A stretch of DNA of 52,571 bases. Source: Paenibacillus aestuarii. Lineage in GTDB: Bacteria > Bacillota > Bacilli > Paenibacillales > NBRC-103111. Made by a program: the position numbers and the translations under genes. The stretch spans positions 1 through 52,571 of the forward strand of contig NZ_JAQFVF010000053.1 of the NCBI RefSeq assembly GCF_027789125.1, given 5' to 3'. Below are positions 33,191-41,967 of this stretch, one piece after another (positions within the stretch are counted from its first letter, which is position 1; every line of letters begins with the position of its first letter). The notes beneath the pieces are model-generated. The model saw nothing but the letters and a program-made list of their open reading frames with translations. It had not been told where the DNA came from and searched no databases.

Positions 33191-33886
33191 ATGGATAATC
33201 CTCAGAAAGACTTAAACATGAAATCGATCAAACGCGAAACGATGTCAAAGCAAGTTGTCGACAGAATTATCGGCCTGTTGAAGAGCCGAGCGCTGAACCC
33301 GGGAGATAAACTACCGTCAGAACTAGAGTTGTGTGAGATGTTATTTGTCAGCAGGCCGGTGCTGCGGGAAGCCCTCAGTTCGCTGGAGACGATGGGGATC
33401 ATACGCCGTAAGACGCGCGAAGGCACCTACTTCGCCGAGAAGATTGGCAGCAAGCCGTACTCCATTATGCTAGCGCTGTCTGCCGGAGATATTCCTGCGA
33501 TAATGGAAGCCAGAATGGCGCTGGAGCTTGGACTTGTTACGATAGCAGCGGAGAAAATTACAAGCGAGCAGCTTCGGACGTTGGAACAACTGCTCAATGA
33601 GATGTCCGAAAACAAGGAAGGTTATGCTCCGCTAGATAAAGAGTTTCATCGTGTAATCGCCTACAGCGCCAACAATCCGATTCTAGAGGGAAACATTGAT
33701 CCACTGTTAAGCATGTTCGATGAGACACTGAGCCAAATCGCTCTACAAGATCGTAGTCATGAGTCGACGCTGCGCGAGCACCAAGCGATCTATGACGCGC
33801 TTGCCAAGCGAGATCCGGTGGCAGCGCATGCCAGCATGTATGCTCATCTCCATCATGTGAGAATGAAAGTCATGAATTCGCTGTAA
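33191..33886 (+). CDS. GntR-family regulator, FadR subfamily
   Basis: 231 residues. Winged HTH at ~15-75 (LNPGDKLPSELELCEMLFVS, RPVLREALSSLETMGIIRRK) followed by an FCD helical domain (EARMALELGLVTIAAEKI, EFHRVIAYSANNP, HLHHVRMKV with metal-ligand histidines). Such proteins commonly sense sugar acids; here it heads the glucarate cluster and lies 33 bases before kdgD. ATG 33191 is used; an internal ATG at 33218 is possible since neither has a strong ribosome site. Confidence 0.9.
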   Translation: MDNPQKDLNMKSIKRETMSKQVVDRIIGLLKSRALNPGDKLPSELELCEMLFVSRPVLREALSSLETMGIIRRKTREGTYFAEKIGSKPYSIMLALSAGDIPAIMEARMALELGLVTIAAEKITSEQLRTLEQLLNEMSENKEGYAPLDKEFHRVIAYSANNPILEGNIDPLLSMFDETLSQIALQDRSHESTLREHQAIYDALAKRDPVAAHASMYAHLHHVRMKVMNSL

Positions 33887-33919
33887 TTAACATTCTTATA
33901 AATCAAAGGTGGTATCGGG

Positions 33920-34846
33920 ATGATCATGAACGAAAGAAAAGTACCGACAGGTATTCTAGGCTTTCCAGTTGCACCAATGGATGATCAAGGCCGGCTGGAT
34001 GCAAAGGCTTTTGAGCAAAACGTCCGCTTCCTCGTCGAGGAGGGCTTATCTTCCATTTTCGTATGCTGCGGATCCGGGGAGTTTCATGCACTTTCGCTGG
34101 CTGATTATGAACAGATGGTTGAAGTGGCCGTTTCTGTAACGAAAGGCAAAGTACCGGTGTATTCCGGTGTAGGGGGCAACATCAGCTATGCCTTGGAGCT
34201 TGCCAGGCTGTCCGAGAAGCTTGGAGCGGACGGGTATCTCATATTGCCGCCTTATTTGATTGAACCTGAGCAGGAGGGACTAGTTCGTTACATAAGCAAT
34301 ATCGTCGAATCGACCGATTTAAATGCTATTATTTATCAGCGGGATAATTGTGTGCTTGGTTTGAAAGCGCTTCAAAAATTAATCGAATACCCTCAAGTTG
34401 TCGGATTTAAAGACGGCCTCGGGAATATGGAGCTGAATGTCGAGCTGACACAATCAATCGGGCAGCGGTTGGCATGGCTGAACGGAATGCCGATGGCAGA
34501 GGTGACGATGCCCGCATATTACAGCATAGGCTTTACCTCATATTCATCCGCGATCTCCAACTACATACCTCACATCTCGAGACTATTCTACGAAGCACTG
34601 CTTAGTGGCAACAATGAGCTTCTTCATGAGCTGTATACCTATGTGATCCTCCCGATTGCGAATATTCGTAAGCAGAGAAAGGGCTATGCAGTAGCGCTGA
34701 TTAAAGCAGGTATGCAAATCATCGGACAGCCGGTTGGGACCGCAGTCCGCCCGCCGTTGATTGCAGTGGAGCAAGAACACTACATGCAGCTGGAACGCAT
34801 CTTGCAAATTGCTTTTGACAAGTTTCCAAAACCATCATCAACGTGA
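33920..34846 (+). CDS. kdgD: 5-dehydro-4-deoxyglucarate dehydratase
   Basis: 308 residues, class I aldolase-like (DapA superfamily). It converts 5-keto-4-deoxyglucarate to 2,5-dioxopentanoate plus CO2. Schiff-base lysine in VVGFKDGLGN, the tyrosine of IIYQRDN, the carboxylate-binding GSGEFHAL and an N-terminal GILGFPVAPMDDQGRLD typical for the KdgD/YcbC branch. AAGGTGG lies before the ATG. Next comes the dead dehydrogenase that should use its product, and then gudD, which supplies its substrate. Confidence 0.88.
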   Translation: MIMNERKVPTGILGFPVAPMDDQGRLDAKAFEQNVRFLVEEGLSSIFVCCGSGEFHALSLADYEQMVEVAVSVTKGKVPVYSGVGGNISYALELARLSEKLGADGYLILPPYLIEPEQEGLVRYISNIVESTDLNAIIYQRDNCVLGLKALQKLIEYPQVVGFKDGLGNMELNVELTQSIGQRLAWLNGMPMAEVTMPAYYSIGFTSYSSAISNYIPHISRLFYEALLSGNNELLHELYTYVILPIANIRKQRKGYAVALIKAGMQIIGQPVGTAVRPPLIAVEQEHYMQLERILQIAFDKFPKPSST

Positions 34847-34877
34847 GAGGAGAGGAGGCTTAACAGTAGACAAAAGA

Positions 34878-35879
34878 ATGGAGACGAAGACATATTTGAA
34901 TTATATCGGCGGCACATGGCAGCCATCCGTTTCCGGAAAGACCGAAGCTAGTCTAAACCCCGCAAACCGGCATGAGGTTGTCGGTTCTGTTCAGGAATCT
35001 TCACTTCAAGATTTGAATAACGCCGTTCGGATAGCAGTGCACTGATGTTTACAACTCGAGTGCCGCTCGGTGTCGTCGGCGTCATCACTCCCTGGAATTT
35101 CCCGATAGCAATACCGATTTGGAAGATGACCCCTGCCTTAGTTTACGGCAATACGGTAGTCGTAAAGCCAGCGTCCGAAACCGCCGTTACATGTGCCAAG
35201 CTTTTCGAATGCTTAGCTGAAGCCGGATTACCGGCAGGGGTCGCAAATATGGTTACAGGAGTTGGATCCGTTATTGGCCAAGGCTTAGCAGAACATCCGG
35301 ACGTGAGTGGAATCACATTTACCGGCTCCAACGGAGTCGGTAAATGGATCGGCTAAAACCGCTCTTGCGTGGTGCGAAATATCAACTTGAAATGGGCGGG
35401 AAGAATCCGGTTATCGTCGCTTCCGATGCCGATCTCGACCTTGCCGCCGATGCTACGATCAGAGGAGGACTCCGTTCCACCGGTCAAAAATGTACAGCAA
35501 CGAGCAGGGGCATCGTACACCGCGACGTCTATGAGCCGTTTAAAAGCATGTCACTTCAAAGATGGCGATCGCGCAGGAAGAAATTTTTGGACCGGTATTG
35601 GCCTAAATGAAGGTCGATTTCTTGGAAGAAGCGCTGGAGTTGGCTAACGATGTCGATTTCGGTCTAAGCGCCTCTATCTTTACAACAAATATAGGCAGCA
35701 TGCTCAGCTTCATTAACGATATGGATGCCGAAATGATCCGCATCAACGCAGAAAGCGCGGGAGTGGAGCTGCAGGCTCCGTTCGGCGGCATGAAGCAATC
35801 GAGCTCACATTCCCGCGAACAGGGCAGGGCTGCAATCGAATTCTTCACCTCTCTTAAAACAGTATTTATCAAATCCTGA
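34878..35879 (+). pseudogene. Dead 2,5-dioxovalerate (ketoglutarate semialdehyde) dehydrogenase
   Basis: Pieces of an aldehyde dehydrogenase in the right order: TYLNYIGGTWQPSVSGKTEA then a stop at 35043-35045; FTTRVPLGVVGVITPWNFPI to FTGSNGVGKWIG and a stop; after a frame change RGAKYQLEMGGKNPVIVAS and STGQKCTATSR (catalytic Cys still present); then a jump to QEEIFGPVLA, a stop, and the C-terminus VDFGLSASIFTTNIGSM to FTSLKTVFIKS. About 80-90 residues are lost after the N-terminus and roughly 100 before EEIFGP, plus one frameshift and several stops. By position and similarity it was the last enzyme of the glucarate pathway. Confidence 0.88.
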
Positions 35880-35894
35880 GGACGGTGATTGTTC

Positions 35895-37232
35895 ATGACC
35901 TTCTTTAACGCTGCGCCGGTCGTTACCGAGATGCTGGTTATTCCTGTGGCTGGCCGTGATAGCATGCTGCTGAATCTGAGCGGCGCACATGCTCCTTATT
36001 TCACGCGTAATATTGTGATTCTGAAAGATCATGCAGGCAATACCGGCGTCGGTGAAGTGCCCGGCGGAGAGCGAATACGGCAAACGCTGGAAGAGGCCAA
36101 GCCCCTTGTGATCGGCCAAAGTATCGGGAACTACAATAACGTTCTCCAATCAATACGAGGCCGGTTTGCCGATAGGGATGCGGGCGGACGCGGCTCGCAA
36201 ACGTTCGACTTACGCGTGACGATCCATGCCGTTACCGCCCTCGAGTCGGCACTGCTTGATTTACTTGGCCAGCATCTTGGTGTTCCGGTAGCAGCTCTCC
36301 TCGGAGAAGGACAGCAGCGTGATGAAGTTGAAATGCTCGGGTATTTGTTTTACATCGGCGATCGAACGAAGACCAATTTGTCCTATACGAGCCAGCCTGA
36401 TGCTGATAACGACTGGTTCCGGCTGCGCCACCAAGCGGCGCTCACCACGGATGAGATCATCCGGCTTGCCGAAGCGGCTTATGAACGATACGGCTTTCGC
36501 GACTTCAAGCTGAAGGGAGGCGTGCTTCGCGCAGAAGAAGAGATCGAAGCTGTTACTGCGCTGCACGAACGATTCCCGCAGGCACGGATTACGCTAGATC
36601 CCAATGGCGCATGGCTGCTTGCCGATGCTCAACGACTGTGCCGCAATTTGCATCAGGTACTTGCCTATGCGGAAGACCCGTGCGGCGCGGAGAACGGCTA
36701 TTCCGGGCGGGAAGTAATGGCCGAATTTCGGAAAGCGACCGGTCTGCGTACCGCTACCAATATGATTGCCACGGATTGGCGACAAATGGGGCACGCCATC
36801 CAGTTGCAATCGGTCGATATTCCGCTCGCCGATCCGCATTTCTGGACGATGCAAGGCTCCGTACGCGTCGCTCAGATGTGCCGAGATTGGGGGCTTATCT
36901 GGGGCTCGCATTCCAACAACCATTTTGACATTTCACTGGCCATGTTTACACATGTAGCGGCAGCTGCGCCAGGGCAAATCACGGCTATCGATACGCACTG
37001 GATTTGGCAGGAAGGCCAACGGCTGACTAAGGAGCCATTTAAGATTGTCAACGGTCTAGTCTCCGTTCCGAACAAGCCTGGGCTGGGCGTAGATCTCGAT
37101 ATGGAGCAAGTTGAGCTGGCTCATCGGCTGTATAAGGAGCATGGCCTTGGAGCGCGCGACGACGCTGTTGCCATGCAGTATTTGATTCCTGGGTGGAAGT
37201 TTGACCCTAAGCGTCCTTGCCTGGTTCGATAA
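35895..37232 (+). CDS. gudD: Glucarate dehydratase
   Basis: 445 residues, enolase-superfamily enzyme removing water from D-glucarate to give 5-keto-4-deoxyglucarate. K-x-K catalytic pair in FRDFKLKGGV, metal ligands in RITLDPNGAW, AEDPCGAENG and ATNMIATDW, and the His-containing GSHSNNHFDIS. N-terminus VVTEMLVIPVAGRDSMLLNL and length are normal for GudD. ATG 35895 is preferred over TTG 35889. The gene follows the dehydrogenase remnant directly and looks intact. Confidence 0.93.
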   Translation: MTFFNAAPVVTEMLVIPVAGRDSMLLNLSGAHAPYFTRNIVILKDHAGNTGVGEVPGGERIRQTLEEAKPLVIGQSIGNYNNVLQSIRGRFADRDAGGRGSQTFDLRVTIHAVTALESALLDLLGQHLGVPVAALLGEGQQRDEVEMLGYLFYIGDRTKTNLSYTSQPDADNDWFRLRHQAALTTDEIIRLAEAAYERYGFRDFKLKGGVLRAEEEIEAVTALHERFPQARITLDPNGAWLLADAQRLCRNLHQVLAYAEDPCGAENGYSGREVMAEFRKATGLRTATNMIATDWRQMGHAIQLQSVDIPLADPHFWTMQGSVRVAQMCRDWGLIWGSHSNNHFDISLAMFTHVAAAAPGQITAIDTHWIWQEGQRLTKEPFKIVNGLVSVPNKPGLGVDLDMEQVELAHRLYKEHGLGARDDAVAMQYLIPGWKFDPKRPCLVR

Positions 37233-37279
37233 ACAGTTGTAACTGTAAGTATTAAGTTACTATGAGAGGAACGGAAAAG

Positions 37280-38425
37280 ATGATGGAGAAAGCACTTTCC
37301 CTTTCGGATTTAGACGGTCTTTGGGCTGCAATTGAAGCGAAAATCGACCAAATGATTAACCAAATCGGCAGGAAAATCCCACATGTAGCAAAAGAGGATG
37401 GCATCTACGACGATACCAAAAGCGACGCCTGGACATCCGGCTTTTGGCCGGGGATCCTTTGGCTCATGTACGACATAACCGGTAAAGAACATTATAAGAC
37501 CGCTGCCTGGAACCGGGATTTGCAGATTGAGGAAAACTTCATCAGAGCATCCAATTTGCACCATGACGTGGGCTTCCAGTTTCTTCCGACGGCAGTCATC
37601 AAATATAAATTGACCGGTGATGCCGACGCGCGCAGAATCGGATTGGAAGCTGCCAATTTCCTGGCTGGCAGATTTAATCTTGCAGGCAGATTTATCAGGG
37701 CTTGGAACAACGGTGTTAGAGCTTGGCAGGAGGGCAACACCGGCTGGTCGATAATCGACTGTATGATGAATCTTCCCCTCTTGATGTGGGCTGCGGAAGA
37801 GCTGCAGGATCCGAGATTTAAGCATATTGCCCTTGCACATGCGGAGACGGCGATGGCGAATTTTATCCGCGAAGATGGCTCGGTTCGGCATATCTGCTGT
37901 TTTGATCCGGAAACAGGAAAGTTCACTCAGGAATTAGGCGGGCAGGGGGATTCACCTGGCTCTGCGTGGAGCCGAGGAACCGCATGGGCGCTCTACGGCT
38001 TCTCCGTTATGTATCGGCTTACAGGACAGACTCGCTATTTAGATGCAGCGAAGAGAGTGGCTCACTTCTTCATCGCTAATGTTGAAAAGGACGGAGTGCC
38101 TCTATGGGATTTTCGGGTAAAGGATCGGCAAGCGGAGCCTAGAGATTCTTCTGCTGCGGCAATCGCGGCATCCGGCATGATCGATATATCGAAGCAAGTG
38201 CCGCCGTCAGAGGCTGGGTTATATCTGCGGGAAGCCAAGCGAATCGTTGAAACACTGACGTGTCAATACGCAACCTGGCATCTTCCTGAACATGAAGCAA
38301 TTCTTCTGCAGGGAACTGGAAACAAACCGCATGACTTAAATGTCAACGTATCGCTCATTTACGGAGATTACTATTATGTCGAAGCCGTGGCAAAATTAAA
38401 AGGTTGGAAAAATTCAATATTTTAG
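37280..38425 (+). CDS. GH88/105-type unsaturated uronyl hydrolase
   Basis: About 381 residues, an (alpha/alpha)6-barrel enzyme releasing unsaturated uronic acid from lyase products of plant or host polysaccharides. Motifs: DAWTSGFWPGILWLMYDITG, HHDVGFQFLPTA, NTGWSIIDCMMNLPLLMWA (catalytic Asp region), SAWSRGTAWALYGF and RDSSAAAIAASGM. No signal peptide, so it acts on imported oligosaccharides. ATG 37280 (or 37283) follows GAGAGGAACGG; the frame's ATG at 37262 has no ribosome site. It sits 47 bases after gudD, linking uronate-type sugars with the sugar-acid cluster. Confidence 0.9.
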   Translation: MMEKALSLSDLDGLWAAIEAKIDQMINQIGRKIPHVAKEDGIYDDTKSDAWTSGFWPGILWLMYDITGKEHYKTAAWNRDLQIEENFIRASNLHHDVGFQFLPTAVIKYKLTGDADARRIGLEAANFLAGRFNLAGRFIRAWNNGVRAWQEGNTGWSIIDCMMNLPLLMWAAEELQDPRFKHIALAHAETAMANFIREDGSVRHICCFDPETGKFTQELGGQGDSPGSAWSRGTAWALYGFSVMYRLTGQTRYLDAAKRVAHFFIANVEKDGVPLWDFRVKDRQAEPRDSSAAAIAASGMIDISKQVPPSEAGLYLREAKRIVETLTCQYATWHLPEHEAILLQGTGNKPHDLNVNVSLIYGDYYYVEAVAKLKGWKNSIF

Positions 38426-38460
38426 TAATTTTCTACTATTTGATGTCGGGTGAAAGGTGA

Positions 38461-38604
38461 GAAGCATTCAAATACGAAAGAGCTTTCAAGGCTGAACATA
38501 AAAATGGGGCTGGTGCAGCAACCGGAGTAGGATTAATCTCCTACCAAGAGGTGGAAGACATCTTGAAGAGCAATCCAAATTCAACCGATGAAATAATCAA
38601 ATCT
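38461..38604 (+). pseudogene. Unrecognised protein-like fragment
   Basis: A forward frame without start reads EAFKYERAFKAEHKNGAGAA, then TGVGLISYQEVEDILKSNPN and STDEIIK, before running into a strong terminator. Composition and an amphipathic end suggest the C-terminal part of a former gene. I do not recognise the family. Confidence 0.3.
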
Positions 38605-38610
38605 GACAAA

Positions 38611-38659
38611 GAAAGGATACCCTTTGCCATGAACGGCAAAGGGTATCCTTTCTTTTTTT
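38611..38659 (+). terminator. Very strong terminator (18-bp perfect stem)
   Basis: The arms GAAAGGATACCCTTTGCC (38611-38628) and GGCAAAGGGTATCCTTTC (38635-38652) pair perfectly around a six-base loop, followed by a run of seven T. It terminates whatever reads through the glucarate/GH88 region. Confidence 0.9.
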
Positions 38660-38726
38660 ACTTGTCACTATCCATCCGTGGATGTGAAGTCCCCGCTGTC
38701 AACACGCTAAACGTATGCGCGGACAC

Positions 38727-38802
38727 TTGAGCTCAATACTCAACTTAGTTGAAACTACCGCTGCACTCAGCAGCTTCTTACGTTAACGGGAGTTATCTAT
38801 GA
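38727..38802. repeat. Distant copy E of the cassette-boundary repeat
   Basis: Core 1 (38727-38753) begins TTGAGCTCAATAC and ends TTAGTTGAA; a short hairpin GCTGC (38760-38764)/GCAGC (38770-38774) follows; core 2 (about 38778-38802) begins TTACGTTAACGGGAG. Order and spacing parallel copies A and B at 12.4 and 13.5 kb, though the sequence is more diverged and the hairpin shorter. It ends at the start of a 40-codon frame. Confidence 0.5.
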
Positions 38803-38921
38803 TAGATGAAATCAATAAACTTATGAAACGGGTGTTAAGCGTTGAACAGCAAGAAGTTTTTGGGGGTAACGGGAAAGCTGATATTCTTGCTCCAATAATT
38901 TCAGGACAATCTAAAGCCTAA
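38799..38921 (+). CDS. Small hypothetical protein (40 aa) after repeat copy E
   Basis: ATG at 38799 with GGGAG six bases upstream opens MIDEINKLMKRVLSVEQQEV, then FGGNGKADILAPIISGQSKA. The ribosome site lies within core 2 of the repeat. Not recognised. It may be a small cassette gene or the truncated start of a longer one. Confidence 0.35.
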   Translation: MIDEINKLMKRVLSVEQQEVFGGNGKADILAPIISGQSKA

Positions 38922-39026
38922 TGTTTTTCCCATTTACTGTTAACACTAAGCTTAAAGGTACGCGGCTAGCCCCATTAAAAAAACCTCTTATACATCACCA
39001 TATTTCCTTGAAGGGGGACATCTGTT

Positions 39027-40958
39027 TTGGATGCGCAGTTTCTAGATTTATTGGCCCAGAAATATGATACGGAAGAAAAAGTTGTAACAGAAATCATCAA
39101 CCTTGAAGCGATCTCCAATCTTCCCAAGGGAACTGAGCATTTTGTCAGTGATTTGCATGGGGAGTTCCAGGCTTTTCAGCATGTACTAAGAAACGGTTCG
39201 GGTACTGTTAAAGAGAAAATCAAAGTCTTGTTCCGTGAGGTTTGGACGGATCATGAAATCAATGATTTTACGGCGTTAGTTTATTATCCGGAAGAAAAAA
39301 TACAGCTGGTTAAAGGAGACCTGTGCAATAAACAAGCCTTGAACCGATGGTACAGACAAACGATTGAACAAATGCTTAAACTCATTTCTTATGCCTCTTC
39401 CAAATATACGCGCTCGAAATTGCGTAAAGCTCTGCCGGAGCAATTTGTATATATTGTAGAAGAGCTTCTATACAAGACGGATTCGACCAACAATAAGGAT
39501 CCTTATTATGAGGAAATTTATCGGCAAATTATTTCCTTGGGCCAGGCGGACAAGCTCATTATCGGCCTTGCTTATACAACCCAGCGCCTGGTGGTTGACC
39601 ATCTTCATGTGGTCGGAGATATCTATGACCGCGGGCCGGACCCCGATAAAATTATGGACACGCTGATTAACTACCATTCTGTAGATATTCAGTGGGGGAA
39701 CCATGATGTCCTTTGGATAGGCGCCTATGCGGGTTCTCTGGTCTGCCTTGCAAATATTATTCGGATCTGCGCCAGATACGACAATCTGAACATTATCGAA
39801 GACGTATATGGAATCAATCTTCGCCCACTGTTGAACTTGGCGGAGAAATACTATGATGACAATCCGGCCTTTAGACCGAAGCTGCAGACTGACCATGATG
39901 GTTCGGAGCAGGAAATCCTGCAGATTACCAAAATTCATCAAGCCATTGCCATGATCCAGTTTAAGCTTGAAATCCCTATTATCAAGAGACGACCATACTT
40001 TAATATGTCTGAAAGGCTTTTGCTTGAGCAAATCGATTACGACAAAACTGAAATCAAGATCCGCGGTAAAACTTACCCGCTGGAAAACACCTGTTTCGCA
40101 ACCGTAAATCCGCAGCAGCCTGCAAAATTGCTTGAGGAAGAACAGCAGGTAATGGAAAAGTTGCTGTTCTCCGTTCAGCATTCCGAAAAACTGGCCAGAC
40201 ATATGAATTTTTTTATGAAAAAGGGTAGCCTTTATTTAAAATACAACGGGAATTTGTTATTTCACGGCTGTATTCCTTTGGATGAAGAAGGAAACATGGA
40301 AGAAATGCAGATTGAAGACAAGACGTATTCGGGTCGTAAGCTGCTCGATGTTTTTGAATATTATTTACGTTACGCCTTTGCGCATCCGGAAGAGACGGAT
40401 GATCTGGCTACGGATATGGTTTGGTACATATGGACAGGGGAATGTTCCTCACTCTTTGGAAAGAGAGAAATGACCACCTTTGAACGGTACTTTATCCAAG
40501 ATAAAGAAACCTATAAGGAGAGAAAGAACCCTTATTACCATTTGCGTGAAAATGAGGAGATCTGCCGGAAAATCCTGCTGGAGTTTGATATGAATCCTGA
40601 TCATGGACATATCATTAACGGCCACACGCCAGTTAAAGAAATTCGTGGAGAGAACCCCGTTAAAGCAAGCGGGAAAATGGTTGTCATTGACGGCGGTTTT
40701 TCCAAAGCCTATCAATCCACAACGGGTATCGCCGGATATACCTTGTTGTATAATTCCTTTGGCATGCAACTCGTTGCCCACCAGAGATTTAAATCAAAAG
40801 AAGATGTGTTATGTAACGGAACGGACGTATTGTCTGTAAAAAGGCTGGTTGACAAAGAACTGGAGCGGAAGCTGGTGAGGGAAACCAATGTAGGGGAGAA
40901 GCTGCTGCAGAAAATCTCGAATTTGAAGAATCTGCTGGAATATCGCTACATGAAATGA
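39027..40958 (+). CDS. fbp: Class III fructose-1,6-bisphosphatase
   Basis: 643 residues, the long metallophosphatase-type FBPase of Firmicutes, needed for gluconeogenesis. Metal-site motifs are HFVSDLHGEF (residues ~37-46), VVGDIYDRGPDPDKIMD, WGNHDVLW and the later HIINGHTPVKE, with VVIDGGFSKAYQ near the C-terminus. Length matches the family. A TTG start at 39027 has AAGGGGG nine bases upstream. Monocistronic, with a terminator at 41107. No lesions seen. Confidence 0.95.
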   Translation: MDAQFLDLLAQKYDTEEKVVTEIINLEAISNLPKGTEHFVSDLHGEFQAFQHVLRNGSGTVKEKIKVLFREVWTDHEINDFTALVYYPEEKIQLVKGDLCNKQALNRWYRQTIEQMLKLISYASSKYTRSKLRKALPEQFVYIVEELLYKTDSTNNKDPYYEEIYRQIISLGQADKLIIGLAYTTQRLVVDHLHVVGDIYDRGPDPDKIMDTLINYHSVDIQWGNHDVLWIGAYAGSLVCLANIIRICARYDNLNIIEDVYGINLRPLLNLAEKYYDDNPAFRPKLQTDHDGSEQEILQITKIHQAIAMIQFKLEIPIIKRRPYFNMSERLLLEQIDYDKTEIKIRGKTYPLENTCFATVNPQQPAKLLEEEQQVMEKLLFSVQHSEKLARHMNFFMKKGSLYLKYNGNLLFHGCIPLDEEGNMEEMQIEDKTYSGRKLLDVFEYYLRYAFAHPEETDDLATDMVWYIWTGECSSLFGKREMTTFERYFIQDKETYKERKNPYYHLRENEEICRKILLEFDMNPDHGHIINGHTPVKEIRGENPVKASGKMVVIDGGFSKAYQSTTGIAGYTLLYNSFGMQLVAHQRFKSKEDVLCNGTDVLSVKRLVDKELERKLVRETNVGEKLLQKISNLKNLLEYRYMK

Positions 40959-41106
40959 AACAACTGCCCAATGAAATAACGGTTACAGCCGCGTTACGTT
41001 CCCTCGAAATGATTCACGATGTATGACAGGGAGGAGATGTCAAATTGGAATCTGGACTTGCTCGTTAAGCGAACCGCCCATTATCTAGAACCGAATCATA
41101 ATCAAC

Positions 41107-41137
41107 AAGCTTCGGTATTATCGCGCCGAGGCTTTTT
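41107..41137 (+). terminator. Terminator downstream of fbp
   Basis: AAGCTTCGG (41107-41115) pairs with CCGAGGCTT (41126-41134), one T-G pair, followed by T residues. Confidence 0.7.
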
Positions 41138-41220
41138 AACATGTAGTCAAAGAGTAAGGTGCATGAAATGTTTGCATACATAGCCGACTGATAGTTTTCG
41201 TCTAGAGCTTAAAAAGGTTG

Positions 41221-41272
41221 TTGACACGACACCAAATGGTGTCATATAATCAAAATGACACTGAATGGTGTC
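41221..41272 (+). promoter_or_regulatory. Promoter with embedded 16-bp palindromic operators (DoxX-like gene)
   Basis: A perfect -35 TTGACA (41221-41226) and -10 TATAAT (41245-41250) are 18 bases apart. The spacer holds a perfect palindrome GACACCAAATGGTGTC (41228-41243), and a second copy GACACTGAATGGTGTC lies at 41257-41272 over the start site. A dimeric repressor bound there would block RNA polymerase. The regulator is not in the window. Confidence 0.85.
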
Positions 41273-41346
41273 CGATTAAGCTAGCCCTTTGGAATGTTAG
41301 AGGATCTGAATAAGTTCCATTTGAAACCATCATGAGGAGGAAACAA

Positions 41347-41769
41347 ATGAGTCACATTATCGGTACGGAAACAACTGTGAAAGTAGAAACCCAGCACCTA
41401 GGAAAAATGATTGCTTATTGGACAGTCACAATATTACTTGCAGCATCTATTACGTTAAGCGGTATTGGGCAACTGATGCGATTTGGGGGAAATGTCGAGT
41501 TAGTGACCAATATTGGTTTCCCATTATACGTCACGAACATTCTCGGGAGTTGGAAATTACTTGGAGTTATTGCTATCGTCGTGCCAGGTTTTCCTCGGCT
41601 TAAAGAATGGGCTCATGCTGGACTCTTCTTTTTAATGACTGGTGCTGCATTATCTCATTCCTTTGCTAACGATTATGGTGATTATGGGTTTCATATTATC
41701 CTTCCGCTTGCATATGCTGCACTCAATATCGCTTCATGGGCGCTACGTCCGAATGGCCGCAGACTCTAA
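41347..41769 (+). CDS. DoxX-like family membrane protein
   Basis: 140 residues with four predicted helices (YWTVTILLAASITLSGIGQL, LVTNIGFPLYVTNILGSWKL, GLFFLMTGAALSHSF, IILPLAYAALNIASWAL). The pattern G-x-x-Q-L-x-x-x-x and FP-x-Y-x-x-x-I-L-G-x-W-K-L is that of DoxX-like small membrane proteins, several of which lie under ArsR or TetR control. Function unknown. The ATG at 41347 follows GAGGAGG; the ATG at 41332 overlaps that ribosome site. Only a short truncated frame (GTGCTGAAATTA...) follows, maybe a lost partner gene. Confidence 0.75.
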   Translation: MSHIIGTETTVKVETQHLGKMIAYWTVTILLAASITLSGIGQLMRFGGNVELVTNIGFPLYVTNILGSWKLLGVIAIVVPGFPRLKEWAHAGLFFLMTGAALSHSFANDYGDYGFHIILPLAYAALNIASWALRPNGRRL

Positions 41770-41866
41770 GGAGGTGCTGAAATTAATGGCTTTTCCTTCG
41801 CTGCTTTTGAGGAAGTGAAGGAACATTTATATAATGCCCAAATGTGCCGGAACACCTCTAACATAG

Positions 41867-41898
41867 AAAAGCCTGGGAAACATACTTTCCAGGCTTTT
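41867..41898. terminator. Bidirectional terminator between convergent genes
   Basis: AAAAGCCTGGGAAA (41867-41880) pairs with TTTCCAGGCTTTT (41886-41898) with one bulged base. It serves the DoxX-like gene on one side and the response regulator on the other. Confidence 0.75.
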
Positions 41899-41967
41899 GT
41901 ATTTCTTGGTTGCTTTAAGGTTTTAGGCGAAATAGGATAGCTTTTCAATATGTCATAGTCAGGTGAA

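Noticed and set aside
41019..41183. 54-residue forward frame after fbp
   Set aside because: No ribosome site, and the fbp terminator hairpin lies within it.
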